Made by a program: the position numbers and the translations under genes
The notes under the pieces: model-generated
Told to the model about the DNA's origin: nothing
The model's database searches: none
Seen by the model: only the letters and a program-made list of their open reading frames with translations
NCBI RefSeq assembly: GCF_024124905.1
Contig: NZ_JAMXST010000004.1
Coordinates: 434,001 to 498,000 of the forward strand
Source: Cellulosimicrobium cellulans
Lineage (GTDB): Bacteria; Actinomycetota; Actinomycetes; Actinomycetales; Cellulomonadaceae
Length of the DNA: 64,000 nt
Reading direction: 5' to 3'
Part shown: positions 47,034 through 55,235 of the stretch, piece after piece
How positions within the stretch are numbered: the first letter of the stretch is position 1
Layout: each line of letters starts with the position of its first letter

Positions 47034-48335
47034 TCAGTCGTGCACGACGACGCGCGCCCGCGCACCCGGCCACGCGCACCGGACCCAGTCCTCGGCTCGC
47101 GCGACGACCGCGTCGCGCACGCCGGGCTCGCGGAGCCGGTCCGCGGGGGAGCGACGGACGTCGGCGCCGCCCAGCCCGCCCGCGCCCGTGCCGCGTCCGG
47201 CCGCGTCGCCCGCGGGTCCGTGCAGCGGGCGCACCTCGACGTGCACGACGTCGCCCGCAGCCTCGTCGGGCGAGGTCGCCCCGGTCGTCGCCCGGCTGGG
47301 GGCGGACGGGGTGGTCGGGCGCGCCGTCCACGCCCCGGCCACGCGTCCGTCGACGAGCACCGTCGCCGCGACCTGCCCGTTGATGCTCACGACGCTCTTG
47401 ACCGGCACGTCGCCGAGGATCCGCGTCCGGTCGTCGTGCGCGAGGACGAGGTTGTCGAAGTCGCCCGCGAGGACCGTCGGCACGGGCGCGTCGCCGGGCG
47501 GGCGGGGCGCGTCGGGGAGGTCGAAGAGCTCCTTGCCGTCCGGGCCGGTGAACGTCACCAGCTCGGGACGCAGCACCTCGAACGCGGCCTTGAGCCGGGT
47601 CAGGCCCGACCACCGCTGCGCGTCGACCACGGAGGCCGGGCCGAACGCCGCCAGGTAGCGCCGCACGAGCCCGACGCGGGTCGCGAGGACGGCGTCGGGG
47701 TCCGTGTCGTGCGCGACCGCGTCGAGGACCGGGTCGGAGCGGCCCAGCCAAGCCTGCGCCGTCGTCCACGTGGTGGTGGTCCCCGGCCCGCTCGCGCCCC
47801 AGAGCCCGCGCGGCGGCACCTGGACCAGCGGCAGCAGGCAGCGCGCACCGTACGCGAGGTGCTTGGGGTCGACGTCGGGCCACCGCACCGCGAGGCGCCT
47901 GCCGAGCTCGACCGAGGTGAGCGGCTCGTCGAGCAGGTCGCGCGCGACCTCCTCGAGGTCGTCGAGGTCCACGTCCGCGAGGGCCGCGCCGTGCTGGTTC
48001 TTCGCCCGCAGGTACGCGGCGAGCGTCGGCCGCACCAGCGCCGTGACCCCCAGCGCGTCGTCCGCGGCGACCAGGTGCACCGTCCCGCGCAGCGCGCCCA
48101 CGCGCACGACCGCACGGTCGGTGAGCAGCGCGCCCAGGTCGTCGGGCGCGAACGCCGCGAGCCGCGACCACAGGGCGGGGTACGGCGACGACGGCACCTG
48201 CGACTGGAGCCCCACGAGATGCCGCACCTCGTCCAGCACCGACGCCTCGCAGGGGGCGTCGAGGTGCTGGCGCGCGAGCAGCGCACGGTTGAGGTCGTCG
48301 TGGCTCAGCCGCGGCCCGAACCGCCCGTCGCCCAT
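47034..48335 (-). CDS. AlkZ-like winged-helix DNA-binding protein (HTH_42 superfamily)
   Basis: A 433-residue protein of the HTH_42 superfamily, which includes the DNA glycosylases AlkZ (Streptomyces) and AlkX/YcaQ. The N-terminal part has LSHDDLNRALLARQHL and LVGLQSQVPSSPY; Gln44-Ser-Gln46 fits the QxQ catalytic motif described for AlkZ, whereas YcaQ has QxD. Further blocks are VRVGALRGTVHLVAADD, RWSGLTRLKAAFE and FDNLVLAHDDRTRIL. Excision of bulky alkylated bases is possible; many members are untested. The C-terminal 70 residues are Ala/Gly-rich. ATG at 48335 lies seven bases after the stop of a 40-codon gene, so the two are probably cotranscribed. Confidence 0.82.
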   Translation of the reverse strand: MGDGRFGPRLSHDDLNRALLARQHLDAPCEASVLDEVRHLVGLQSQVPSSPYPALWSRLAAFAPDDLGALLTDRAVVRVGALRGTVHLVAADDALGVTALVRPTLAAYLRAKNQHGAALADVDLDDLEEVARDLLDEPLTSVELGRRLAVRWPDVDPKHLAYGARCLLPLVQVPPRGLWGASGPGTTTTWTTAQAWLGRSDPVLDAVAHDTDPDAVLATRVGLVRRYLAAFGPASVVDAQRWSGLTRLKAAFEVLRPELVTFTGPDGKELFDLPDAPRPPGDAPVPTVLAGDFDNLVLAHDDRTRILGDVPVKSVVSINGQVAATVLVDGRVAGAWTARPTTPSAPSRATTGATSPDEAAGDVVHVEVRPLHGPAGDAAGRGTGAGGLGGADVRRSPADRLREPGVRDAVVARAEDWVRCAWPGARARVVVHD

Positions 48336-48342
48336 CGGCGGG

Positions 48343-48465
48343 TCAGGACAGCACGATCGCGAGCGCAGGGATGAGGAACGTCGCGAGGAGCGCCGCCACG
48401 ACGATCATCGCGACGCGACGGTTGCGCCGTGCGCGCTGTCGGGGATCGGTGGGCTGCCAGGCCAC
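48343..48465 (-). CDS. 40-residue single-pass membrane protein
   Basis: Short reading frame: GTG at 48465 preceded by AGGAG with a six-base spacer (TACCCC), ending with TGA at 48343-48345. The product starts with a Gln/Arg-rich cytoplasmic-looking stretch (AWQPTDPRQRARRNRR) and then one strong membrane helix (VAMIVVAALLATFLIPALAI) to the C-terminus, positive-inside orientation. It is seven bases before the winged-helix gene on the same strand. No family recognised. The combination of start, ribosome site, topology and spacing supports a real gene; conservation was not tested. Confidence 0.68.
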   Translation of the reverse strand: MAWQPTDPRQRARRNRRVAMIVVAALLATFLIPALAIVLS

Positions 48466-48529
48466 GGGGTACTCCTGAGCTCGGTGGAACGACCCGCACG
48501 ACCCTACCTCGCGGTCGGCGGCCTGGACG

Positions 48530-49822
48530 TCAGAGGCGGCCGGCGGCCTTGAGGGCGAGGTAGGTGTCGGCGAGGCGGGGGGCGAGGTCGTCGGGGAGGG
48601 CGTCGACGACCTCGACGCCGCGCTGGCGCAGGACGGTCGTCACGGCGGCGCGCTCGATCTCCCCGCGGGCTGCCGCGGCGGCGTCGTACGCCTCGGCGGT
48701 GCCGCTGCGGTCGGCACGCAGGGCGGCGACCTCGGGGTCGCCCGCGGCGGCGAGCACGACCTGGTGCTTGGCCGTGAGCTGCCCGACGACGGGGAGCAGC
48801 CCGGTCTCGACGGCGGCGGGGTCGAGGGTCGACAGGAGCACGACGAGCGCACGCTGCGACAGGCGCTCGTGGACGGTGCCGACGAGTCCCGGCCAGTCGG
48901 TCTCGAGGAGCGCGGGTTCGAGCGGTGCGAGGGCGTCCGCCATGGCGGGCATGAGGCGCGGGCCGGCGGCCCCGGCGACGCGCGAGCGCACGGTGCGGTC
49001 GTACGCGACGAGCTCGACGCGGTCGCCCGCGCGGCCGGCGAGCGCGGCGAGCAGGAGCGCGGCCTCGATGCTCGCGTCGAGGCGCGGCTCGTCGCCGACG
49101 CGGGTCGCGGACGTGCGGGACGTGTCGACGACGATGAGCACGCGCCGGTCGCGCTCGGGACGCCACGTGCGCACGACCATGTCCCGACCGCGGGCGGACG
49201 CGCGCCAGTCGATCGAGCGGACGTCGTCGCCGAGCACGTACTCGCGCAGCGAGTCGAACTCGGTGCCCTCGCCGCGCACCTGCACCGCGGCGCGACCGTC
49301 CATCTCGCGCAGGCGCGCGAGCCGGCTCGGCAGGTGACGGCGGGACGCGAACTCGGGGAGCACGCGCAGCCGGCCGGGCACGGTGATCGAGGCCTGGCGC
49401 GCGGCGAGGCGCAGCGGGCCGAACGAGCGGATCGTGACCCGGTCGGCGACGCGCTCGCCGCGACGGGTGGGCACGAGGACGGTCGTGACGCGCGTGGCCT
49501 CGCCGGGCGGCAGGTCGACCGGGTGCCGGTTGACCTGGGTCCCCGCGGACGGCGGCCACGCGTCGCGCACGAGCGCGCGGAGCCGCCGGGGCGCGAGGTT
49601 GGTGAGGGTGAGGCGCGACGTCGTCGTGTCGGTGAGGCGGACCGAGCCCGGGACGCGCCGCTCGATCGCGACGCGCCGCGGGGACGCGGCGAGCGAGGCG
49701 TCGAGCGCGCACAGCGCGACGACGAGCAGCGTCCACACGAGCACCGTCCCCGGCACGGGGAACAGCAGCACGGGGACGATCCCGAGCGCCGTGAGCACGA
49801 CGGCGCGCCACGTCAGGGCCAC
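48530..49822 (-). CDS. DUF58 domain protein
   Basis: A 430-residue protein with two N-terminal membrane helices (residues ~7-45) and a C-terminal DUF58/vWA-like domain. The hallmark is REYVLGDDVRSIDWRASARGRDMVVRTWRPERD followed by VLIVVDTSRT (MIDAS-like DxSxT). DUF58 proteins accompany MoxR ATPases, which are thought to act as chaperones assembling or activating vWA partners. GTG at 49822 is ten bases after the moxR stop, so it is the last gene of the five-gene leftward operon starting at 54314. Confidence 0.9.
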   Translation of the reverse strand: MALTWRAVVLTALGIVPVLLFPVPGTVLVWTLLVVALCALDASLAASPRRVAIERRVPGSVRLTDTTTSRLTLTNLAPRRLRALVRDAWPPSAGTQVNRHPVDLPPGEATRVTTVLVPTRRGERVADRVTIRSFGPLRLAARQASITVPGRLRVLPEFASRRHLPSRLARLREMDGRAAVQVRGEGTEFDSLREYVLGDDVRSIDWRASARGRDMVVRTWRPERDRRVLIVVDTSRTSATRVGDEPRLDASIEAALLLAALAGRAGDRVELVAYDRTVRSRVAGAAGPRLMPAMADALAPLEPALLETDWPGLVGTVHERLSQRALVVLLSTLDPAAVETGLLPVVGQLTAKHQVVLAAAGDPEVAALRADRSGTAEAYDAAAAARGEIERAAVTTVLRQRGVEVVDALPDDLAPRLADTYLALKAAGRL

Positions 49823-49832
49823 GTGCGACGCC

Positions 49833-51035
49833 TCAGCGGGGGACGGGGACGGACGCGAGCACGGTGTCGAGCACGCTCTCGGCGGTCACGCCCTCGAGCT
49901 CGGCCTCGGGCCGGAGCTGCACGCGGTGGCGCAGCGTCGGGTGCGCGAGGGCCTTGACGTCGTCGGGCGTCACGTAGGAGCGGCCCGAGAGCCAGGCCCA
50001 CGCGCGCGACGTGGCGAGCAGCGCCGTCGCGCCGCGCGGGGACACGCCGAGGGACAACGAGGGGGAGTGGCGCGTCGCGCGGCACACGTCGACGGCGTAG
50101 CCGAGGACCTCGCGCGCGACCTGGACGCGCGCGACCTCCGCGCGCGCCCGGTCGAGCACGTCGCGCCCGGCGACGGCGCGCACGCCCGCGCCCGCGAGGT
50201 CGCGCGGGTTGAAGCCGGCAGCGTGGCGGGCGAGCACCTCGACCTCCTGCTCGCGCTCGGGCAGGGGCAGCACGACCTTGAGCAGGAAGCGGTCGAGCTG
50301 CGCCTCGGGCAGCGGGTACGTTCCCTCGTACTCGACGGGGTTCTGCGTCGCGATGACGAGGAACGGGTCGGGCAGGGGGCGCGGCGTGCCGTCGACCGAG
50401 ACCTGCCGCTCCTCCATGGCCTCCAGGAGCGACGCCTGGGTCTTGGGGGGCGTGCGGTTGATCTCGTCGGCGAGCAGCAGGTTCGTGAAGACGGGGCCCT
50501 CCCGGAACGAGAACTCGGCGGTCCGCGCGTCGTACACGAGCGAGCCCGTGACGTCGCCGGGCATGAGGTCGGGCGTGAACTGCACGCGCTTGGTGCCGAG
50601 GTCGAGCGACGCGGCGAGCGTGCGCACGAGCAGCGTCTTCGCGACGCCGGGCACGCCCTCCAGCAGCACGTGGCCCTTGCACAGCAGCGCGATGAGCAGG
50701 CTCGTCACGGCTCCGTCCTGCCCGACGACGGCCTTGCCCACCTCGGTGCGCACGGCGGCGAGGGCCTGGCGCAGCTCGGGGGACGGCGCGGGCGGTGCGT
50801 CGTGCACGGGTGCCGGCGCGGGGACTCCCGGCTGACCGTAGGCCGCCGGGGGAGCGGCGGCGTCGCCGGGCGCCGTGACGCCCGGGCCGTGCGGTCCGGG
50901 CTCGTGACCGGGGGCGCCGGCGGCCGCGCTCACGCGGTCGGCGACGCTCGGGTCCTGGGTGTACGGCTGCTCCTGGTGCGGTGGCGGCGCGTAGCGGTCG
51001 GGCTGCGGCACGGAGCCGTCGGGGTGGTGCGTCAC
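49833..51035 (-). CDS. MoxR-family AAA+ ATPase
   Basis: A 400-residue ATPase. The AAA+ core begins near residue 85: VGKAVVGQDGAV, Walker A LLEGVPGVAKT, Walker B LLLADEINR, sensor 1 IATQNP and the MoxR sequence PPKTQASLLEAMEERQVSVDG. The first ~80 residues are a Pro/Gly/His-rich, probably disordered tail not found in most MoxR proteins. GTG overlaps the DUF4350 stop (GTGA). Within this operon it likely acts on the DUF58 partner. Confidence 0.93.
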   Translation of the reverse strand: MTHHPDGSVPQPDRYAPPPHQEQPYTQDPSVADRVSAAAGAPGHEPGPHGPGVTAPGDAAAPPAAYGQPGVPAPAPVHDAPPAPSPELRQALAAVRTEVGKAVVGQDGAVTSLLIALLCKGHVLLEGVPGVAKTLLVRTLAASLDLGTKRVQFTPDLMPGDVTGSLVYDARTAEFSFREGPVFTNLLLADEINRTPPKTQASLLEAMEERQVSVDGTPRPLPDPFLVIATQNPVEYEGTYPLPEAQLDRFLLKVVLPLPEREQEVEVLARHAAGFNPRDLAGAGVRAVAGRDVLDRARAEVARVQVAREVLGYAVDVCRATRHSPSLSLGVSPRGATALLATSRAWAWLSGRSYVTPDDVKALAHPTLRHRVQLRPEAELEGVTAESVLDTVLASVPVPR

Positions 51036-52276
51036 GAGTGGTAGACCTCGCTCTCGATCCGGTCAAGGTGACGCGCGAGCTCGAGCAGCGCCGCGTCGTC
51101 GGCGGGTGGTGGTCCGTACAGGAGCTGGGCGACCTGCTCGCCCGGGCGGCCCGTCGCGCGGGCGACCGCGTCGACGAGGGCGGGCGCGTCGGCGGAGCGC
51201 GGGAGGCCGAGCCGGTTCGCGAGCCGGTCCGCGGAGCTCGCGCGCAGCCCGGCGGCGGCGTGCCCGCGCGCTCCGGCGCGCCGGTAGAGGCGGCCGCGGC
51301 CGCGCGTCGTCTCGGCCGCGCGCACGACGACCGGCAGGTCCTCCGTCACGAGCCGGCCGAGCCGGCGGCCGCGCCACAGCGCGACGACGAGCGCGACGAC
51401 GAGCACCTGGAGCGCGACGACGCCGAACCACGGCGGGAGGGAGAGCGCCGGGGTCTGCTCGTCCTCGCCGCCGCCGAGCGACGTGTCGAACGGGTCGGGC
51501 ACGAGCCACACGAGGCGGTCGTGCGCACCGAGCGTCCACAGGGCGAGGGCGGCGTTGCCGTCGTCGGTGACCGAGTCGTTGCGCAGGACCGCGGCCGTGT
51601 CGACGGCGCGCACGCTCCGCTCGTCGGTCTCGTGCACGAGGTAGGCGCCGATCGACGGGTCGTCGGCGGAGGGGAAGCACAGGACGGTCGTCCGGTCGAG
51701 CGCGTGGAAGCCGACGCCGTCCGAGCGCAGCGCCCCGGCCGCCTCCGCGGCCGGGTCGTCGCAGCGCGCCGACCGGGCGGACGACCCCGACCCCCAGTCG
51801 TAGGCGAGCTCCGCGCCGCCGTCGGTCGCGGACGAGAGCAGGACGTCGGGCGGAGCCACCAGGACGAGGTCGGTCGGCGTGCGGACGAGCGCGTCGACCT
51901 GCTCGTCGAGCAGGAAGTCGCCCTGCGCGACGAGCAGGGTCCCCCCGTCCGCGGACGCCGCGACCGCGTCCGCGACCGTCGTCACGTACGTGATCTCGAC
52001 GCCCCGGTCGCGCAGCACCTCGGCGACGGCGCGCGCGCCGTCGGGGCCGGGGTTGTCGGGTGCCAGGGGCGTCGCCGAGGTCGTGGGGCGTGCGATCGCG
52101 GACAGGCCGGCGAGCACGAGGAGCGCGACGACCACCGCGACGGGCCAGCGGGCGCGTCGCCACCGGCTCCGGGCCCGCGACCCGGCGGTCGTGCCGTCGC
52201 CGACGACGGGCACGTACGCCGTCGTGACGGCCCGGGTGCCGTCCCTGGACGGGGGCGCGGACGTCGTGGTGCTCAT
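51032..52276 (-). CDS. DUF4350 domain membrane protein
   Basis: A 414-residue protein with one membrane helix at about residues 43-63 (WPVAVVVALLVLAGLSAIA) and another near residues 285-310 (FGVVALQVLVVALVVALW). Between them lies the DUF4350 domain (NPGPDGARAVAEVLRDRGVEITYV, LLVAQGDFLLDEQVDALV), which looks like a glutamine-amidotransferase-type fold without clear catalytic residues. A cytoplasmic tail follows. Overlaps both neighbours by four bases. DUF4350 proteins are regular members of actinobacterial MoxR/DUF58/DUF4129 operons. Function unknown. Confidence 0.85.
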   Translation of the reverse strand: MSTTTSAPPSRDGTRAVTTAYVPVVGDGTTAGSRARSRWRRARWPVAVVVALLVLAGLSAIARPTTSATPLAPDNPGPDGARAVAEVLRDRGVEITYVTTVADAVAASADGGTLLVAQGDFLLDEQVDALVRTPTDLVLVAPPDVLLSSATDGGAELAYDWGSGSSARSARCDDPAAEAAGALRSDGVGFHALDRTTVLCFPSADDPSIGAYLVHETDERSVRAVDTAAVLRNDSVTDDGNAALALWTLGAHDRLVWLVPDPFDTSLGGGEDEQTPALSLPPWFGVVALQVLVVALVVALWRGRRLGRLVTEDLPVVVRAAETTRGRGRLYRRAGARGHAAAGLRASSADRLANRLGLPRSADAPALVDAVARATGRPGEQVAQLLYGPPPADDAALLELARHLDRIESEVYHS

Positions 52277-52947
52277 GCGTCGTCACCGCCCGGGGCCGGC
52301 GCGGCCGTCGTCGCGAGCTCCGGCCGCAGGGCGGGGCGCGTCGCGAGGGTGCGCTCGTCGAGCGCCCGCAGGAACGCGTCCGCCTCGGGCCCGACGGCTG
52401 CCTTGCCGTACGCGACGTCGTCGAACAGGTGCGCGCCACGGGCGAGCCCGTCCGCGACGTCGGGCACGCGCTCGCCCGCGGCCTCGGCGGCCTCCCACGC
52501 GGTCCGCCCGGGACGGGCGTCGAGGACGGCCCGCTCCTCGAGCGAGCGGACGACGGCGCGGAAGCGCTCGAGCGTGGCGGTCGCCCAGTCGGCCCGGGAC
52601 GCCGCGGCGTCGGCCGCCGCGCGCATCTCGGCCGCGGTCCGCGCGTCGTCGTCCTGCACGACGACGGACGACGTCGCCCGGCGCGACAGGCGCACCGGGC
52701 CCGCGACCCAGTAGGCGATGCCGGCCACGAGGAGCACGACCGCGACGACGAGCACCGCGGTGAGCGGGCCGCCCAGGTCGATCGTGGGTGCGCCGTCGAA
52801 GAGCCCGAGCAGCCAGTCGAGGAACCGCTGCAGGAGCGACGGCTCCGTGCGGTACTCGGGCTTCGCGAGCTCCTCGACGAGCCACCGGCGCGCCTCGTCG
52901 GCGTCCGGCTGCACGGGCACGTCGGCCGCGAGCGACCGCAGCGTCAT
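52273..52947 (-). CDS. DUF4129 domain membrane protein
   Basis: A 224-residue protein with one membrane helix (residues ~70-92, LTAVLVVAVVLLVAGIAYWV). The C-terminal DUF4129 part includes DWATATLERFRAVVRSLEERAVLDARPGRTAWEAA, the family's signature region, sometimes likened to protein-glutamine gamma-glutamyltransferase tails. Ahead of the helix is FLDWLLGLFDGAP. ATG at 52947 overlaps the preceding stop and the end overlaps the DUF4350 start, so the whole operon is translationally coupled. Confidence 0.86.
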   Translation of the reverse strand: MTLRSLAADVPVQPDADEARRWLVEELAKPEYRTEPSLLQRFLDWLLGLFDGAPTIDLGGPLTAVLVVAVVLLVAGIAYWVAGPVRLSRRATSSVVVQDDDARTAAEMRAAADAAASRADWATATLERFRAVVRSLEERAVLDARPGRTAWEAAEAAGERVPDVADGLARGAHLFDDVAYGKAAVGPEADAFLRALDERTLATRPALRPELATTAAPAPGGDDA

Positions 52948-54314
52948 GCCGGCGGCTGCGCGTTCGCCGCGGCGGCGAGCTCGACGTCCAGGCCCTCGCG
53001 CCGCATGCGCACGTCGATGTAGAGCAGCGCCACGACGCTCCCCAGGAACAGCGTCATGACGATCGTCGAGAGCGCGACGCCGAGCGCCAGCAGGGCGTTC
53101 GCGACGAAGCCCTGGCCGGCGGCGAGGAGGAACGTGCTGACGATGCTGAACGGCGAGACGACGATCTGCACGACGACGTACATCGCGACGTAGGCGAGCA
53201 GGTAGATGCCGAACAGGCGCCAGAAGCTGCCGCGCGTCAGGAGCCACGAGCGCCGGACCGTCGCCCAGAACGGCTGGCCCTCGAGCGCGAGCGCCGGCGG
53301 GACGAGCCCGGTGCGCGTGCCCACCCAGACGGCCAGCACCAGGAGACCCGGGAGGGCGACGACGAGCAGGACCACCCCGAGCCCGGTCGTGGCGGCGAAG
53401 CCGAGGGCGACGAGGAGCACGACCAGCGCGACGGCGACCGCCCACGCGAGGCCCAGCAGGAGCGAGAAGCCGATGAGGAACCACGCGCGGCGGCCCACCT
53501 GGGCCCAGACCTCCCCGATCGTGGCCTTGCGCCCGATGACGGACTGCCCGATGGAGACCGTGAGCAGCCCGCTGACGATGGGGGTCGCGAGGCTCGTCGT
53601 GAGCCCGGTCCCGAGCGTGCTCGAGTAGAGCATCGCGAAGTCGTTCTCCATCCCGCCGAGCCCGGACTCGCTGGGCAGGGAGAGGAAGAGGTCCGCGAAG
53701 TAGCCGGAGAACGCCCATCCGAGCAGCGCCCCGATGACGGTCGCGACGACGACGACGAGCGTGCTCATGCCGAGCATGACGCGCGGGTTGTGGCGGATGG
53801 CGCCGAACGCGCCGTCGAAGATCTCGCCGAGCGACAGCGGACGCAGCGGGACGATCCCCGGCTTCGCGGCGGGCGGCACGTAGGGCGCGCCCGCGAACCC
53901 GGCGGGCGGACCGTAGCCGGGGGCGCCGTACTGCTGCTGGCCGTACTGCTGCTGCCCGTACTGCCCTTGGCCGTACTGCCCCTGCCCGTAGGCCGGCTGG
54001 CCGTACCCGCCCGGAGCCTGCGGCTGTCCGGACGACGGCTGCCCCCACCCGCCGGGTGCGGCGGGCGCGGGCGGCTGGTCCGCCGTCGGGACCTGGCCGG
54101 GCCCGTACCCGGGGGCGTACTGGCCGTACTGGGGCTGCGGCGGCTGCGGGGCGGTGCTGCCCGGCGCACCGTAGCCGGGTGCGCCGTACGCGGGGGCTCC
54201 CCAGCCGCCGGCGTCGTCGCCCGGGGTGGGGCCGACGGGCGTCGTCGGACCGGGTGCCGCCGTCGGGTCGGGCGTGGCACCGTCCGGCGTGCCGGAGGTG
54301 TCGGGTGTGCTCAT
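52944..54314 (-). CDS. Membrane protein with GDPD-type membrane domain and repeat-rich N-terminus
   Basis: A 456-residue protein. Residues 1-150 are Pro/Gly/Tyr/Gln-rich and include tandem YGQGQ and YGQQQ units; from PLSLGEIFDGAFGAIRHNPRVMLG a six- to seven-helix membrane domain follows, resembling the membrane domain of glycerophosphodiester phosphodiesterases (YciC/GDPD membrane families), without the catalytic GDPD domain. It opens the leftward operon with DUF4129, DUF4350, MoxR and DUF58. ATG has GGGGGA about ten bases upstream. Function unknown; the disordered tail may be an interaction surface. Confidence 0.8.
   Translation of the reverse strand: MSTPDTSGTPDGATPDPTAAPGPTTPVGPTPGDDAGGWGAPAYGAPGYGAPGSTAPQPPQPQYGQYAPGYGPGQVPTADQPPAPAAPGGWGQPSSGQPQAPGGYGQPAYGQGQYGQGQYGQQQYGQQQYGAPGYGPPAGFAGAPYVPPAAKPGIVPLRPLSLGEIFDGAFGAIRHNPRVMLGMSTLVVVVATVIGALLGWAFSGYFADLFLSLPSESGLGGMENDFAMLYSSTLGTGLTTSLATPIVSGLLTVSIGQSVIGRKATIGEVWAQVGRRAWFLIGFSLLLGLAWAVAVALVVLLVALGFAATTGLGVVLLVVALPGLLVLAVWVGTRTGLVPPALALEGQPFWATVRRSWLLTRGSFWRLFGIYLLAYVAMYVVVQIVVSPFSIVSTFLLAAGQGFVANALLALGVALSTIVMTLFLGSVVALLYIDVRMRREGLDVELAAAANAQPPA
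53928..54003 (-). repeat. Tandem repeats coding for YGQxQ units
   Basis: About five imperfect 15-base units sharing GCCGTACTG(C/G)CC-like cores inside the N-terminal part of the membrane protein gene. Unit number could vary between strains by slippage. Confidence 0.6.
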
Positions 54315-54551
54315 GTGCTCGTGGTCCCCCGGGTCGGCTCGGGCGTCGGTCCAGGCCGCCGTGCGAGGATCGGGCGACGGCGGCGAGGCCACCCTAGTAC
54401 GCGGCCCTGCACGACGGCGGTCGCGGCCCGCCGCGTCCCACCGGCACGCGCGGCTGCACGACGGGTCGGCACGAGGTGGCGGGTCGGGTTCACCCGCGCC
54501 GGGGGCGCGGGGCCGCTCCGAGCCGCGGCCCGTCGATGGCAAGATGTCCGC
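54315..54551. other. Divergent promoter region of mtrA and the MoxR operon
   Basis: 237 bases without a gene. It contains the likely mtrA -10 box at its right end (CAAGAT, 54540-54545). On the minus strand I see no convincing promoter for the MoxR operon. Confidence 0.5.
54540..54545 (+). promoter_or_regulatory. Possible -10 box of mtrA, leaderless
   Basis: CAAGAT (one mismatch to TANNNT) is followed by six bases and ATG at 54552, without a ribosome site. Confidence 0.42.
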
Positions 54552-55235
54552 ATGAAGGTTCGTGTGCTCGTGGTCGACGACGACACCGCTCTGGCCGAGA
54601 TGATCGGGATCGTCCTGCGCTCCGAGGGATTCGAGCCCGTCTTCTGCGCCGACGGCGACCTCGCGCTCGAGACGTTCCGCAGCACCCAGCCGGACCTCGT
54701 GCTCCTCGACCTCATGCTCCCGGGCAAGGACGGCACCGAGGTGTGCCGCCTCATCCGCGCCGAGTCGGGCGTGCCCGTCATCATGCTCACCGCGAAGAGC
54801 GACACGGTCGACGTCGTGCTCGGTCTCGAGTCGGGCGCCGACGACTACATCTCCAAGCCGTTCAAGCCCAAGGAGCTCGTGGCCCGCATCCGCGCGCGCC
54901 TGCGCCGCACGGAGGAGCCGGCCCCCGAGCACCTGTCGATCGGCGACGTCGAGATCGACGTGACGGGCCACCGCGTCTCGCGCGGCGGCGAGCAGGTCTC
55001 GCTGACCCCGCTCGAGTTCGACCTCCTCGTCGCGCTCGCGCGCAAGCCGTGGCAGGTCTTCACGCGCGAGGTGCTCCTCGAGAAGGTCTGGGGCTACCGG
55101 CACGCCGCGGACACGCGCCTCGTCAACGTCCACGTGCAGCGCCTGCGCTCGAAGATCGAGCACGACCCGGAGAACCCGGAGATCGTGCTGACCGTCCGCG
55201 GCGTCGGGTACAAGGCGGGCGCGACCCGCACGTGA
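54552..55235 (+). CDS. mtrA: Response regulator MtrA
   Basis: OmpR-type regulator of 227 residues, which in actinobacteria coordinates cell-wall metabolism, division and osmotic response. Receiver: VLVVDDDTALAEMIG, Asp53 in LLDLMLPG, and Lys in ISKPFKPKEL; winged-helix DNA-binding domain: LTPLEFDLLVALARKPWQVFTREVLLEKVWGY and the C-terminal RLRSKIEHDPENPEIVLTVRGVGYKAG. Near-universal order mtrA-mtrB-lpqB follows. The stop overlaps the mtrB GTG by four bases. Confidence 0.97.
   Translation: MKVRVLVVDDDTALAEMIGIVLRSEGFEPVFCADGDLALETFRSTQPDLVLLDLMLPGKDGTEVCRLIRAESGVPVIMLTAKSDTVDVVLGLESGADDYISKPFKPKELVARIRARLRRTEEPAPEHLSIGDVEIDVTGHRVSRGGEQVSLTPLEFDLLVALARKPWQVFTREVLLEKVWGYRHAADTRLVNVHVQRLRSKIEHDPENPEIVLTVRGVGYKAGATRT

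Noticed and set aside
48530-51035. MoxR plus DUF58 as an anti-phage system
   Set aside because: The five-gene context is the ordinary actinobacterial envelope-associated operon between conserved housekeeping genes; no nuclease, protease or effector domain is present.
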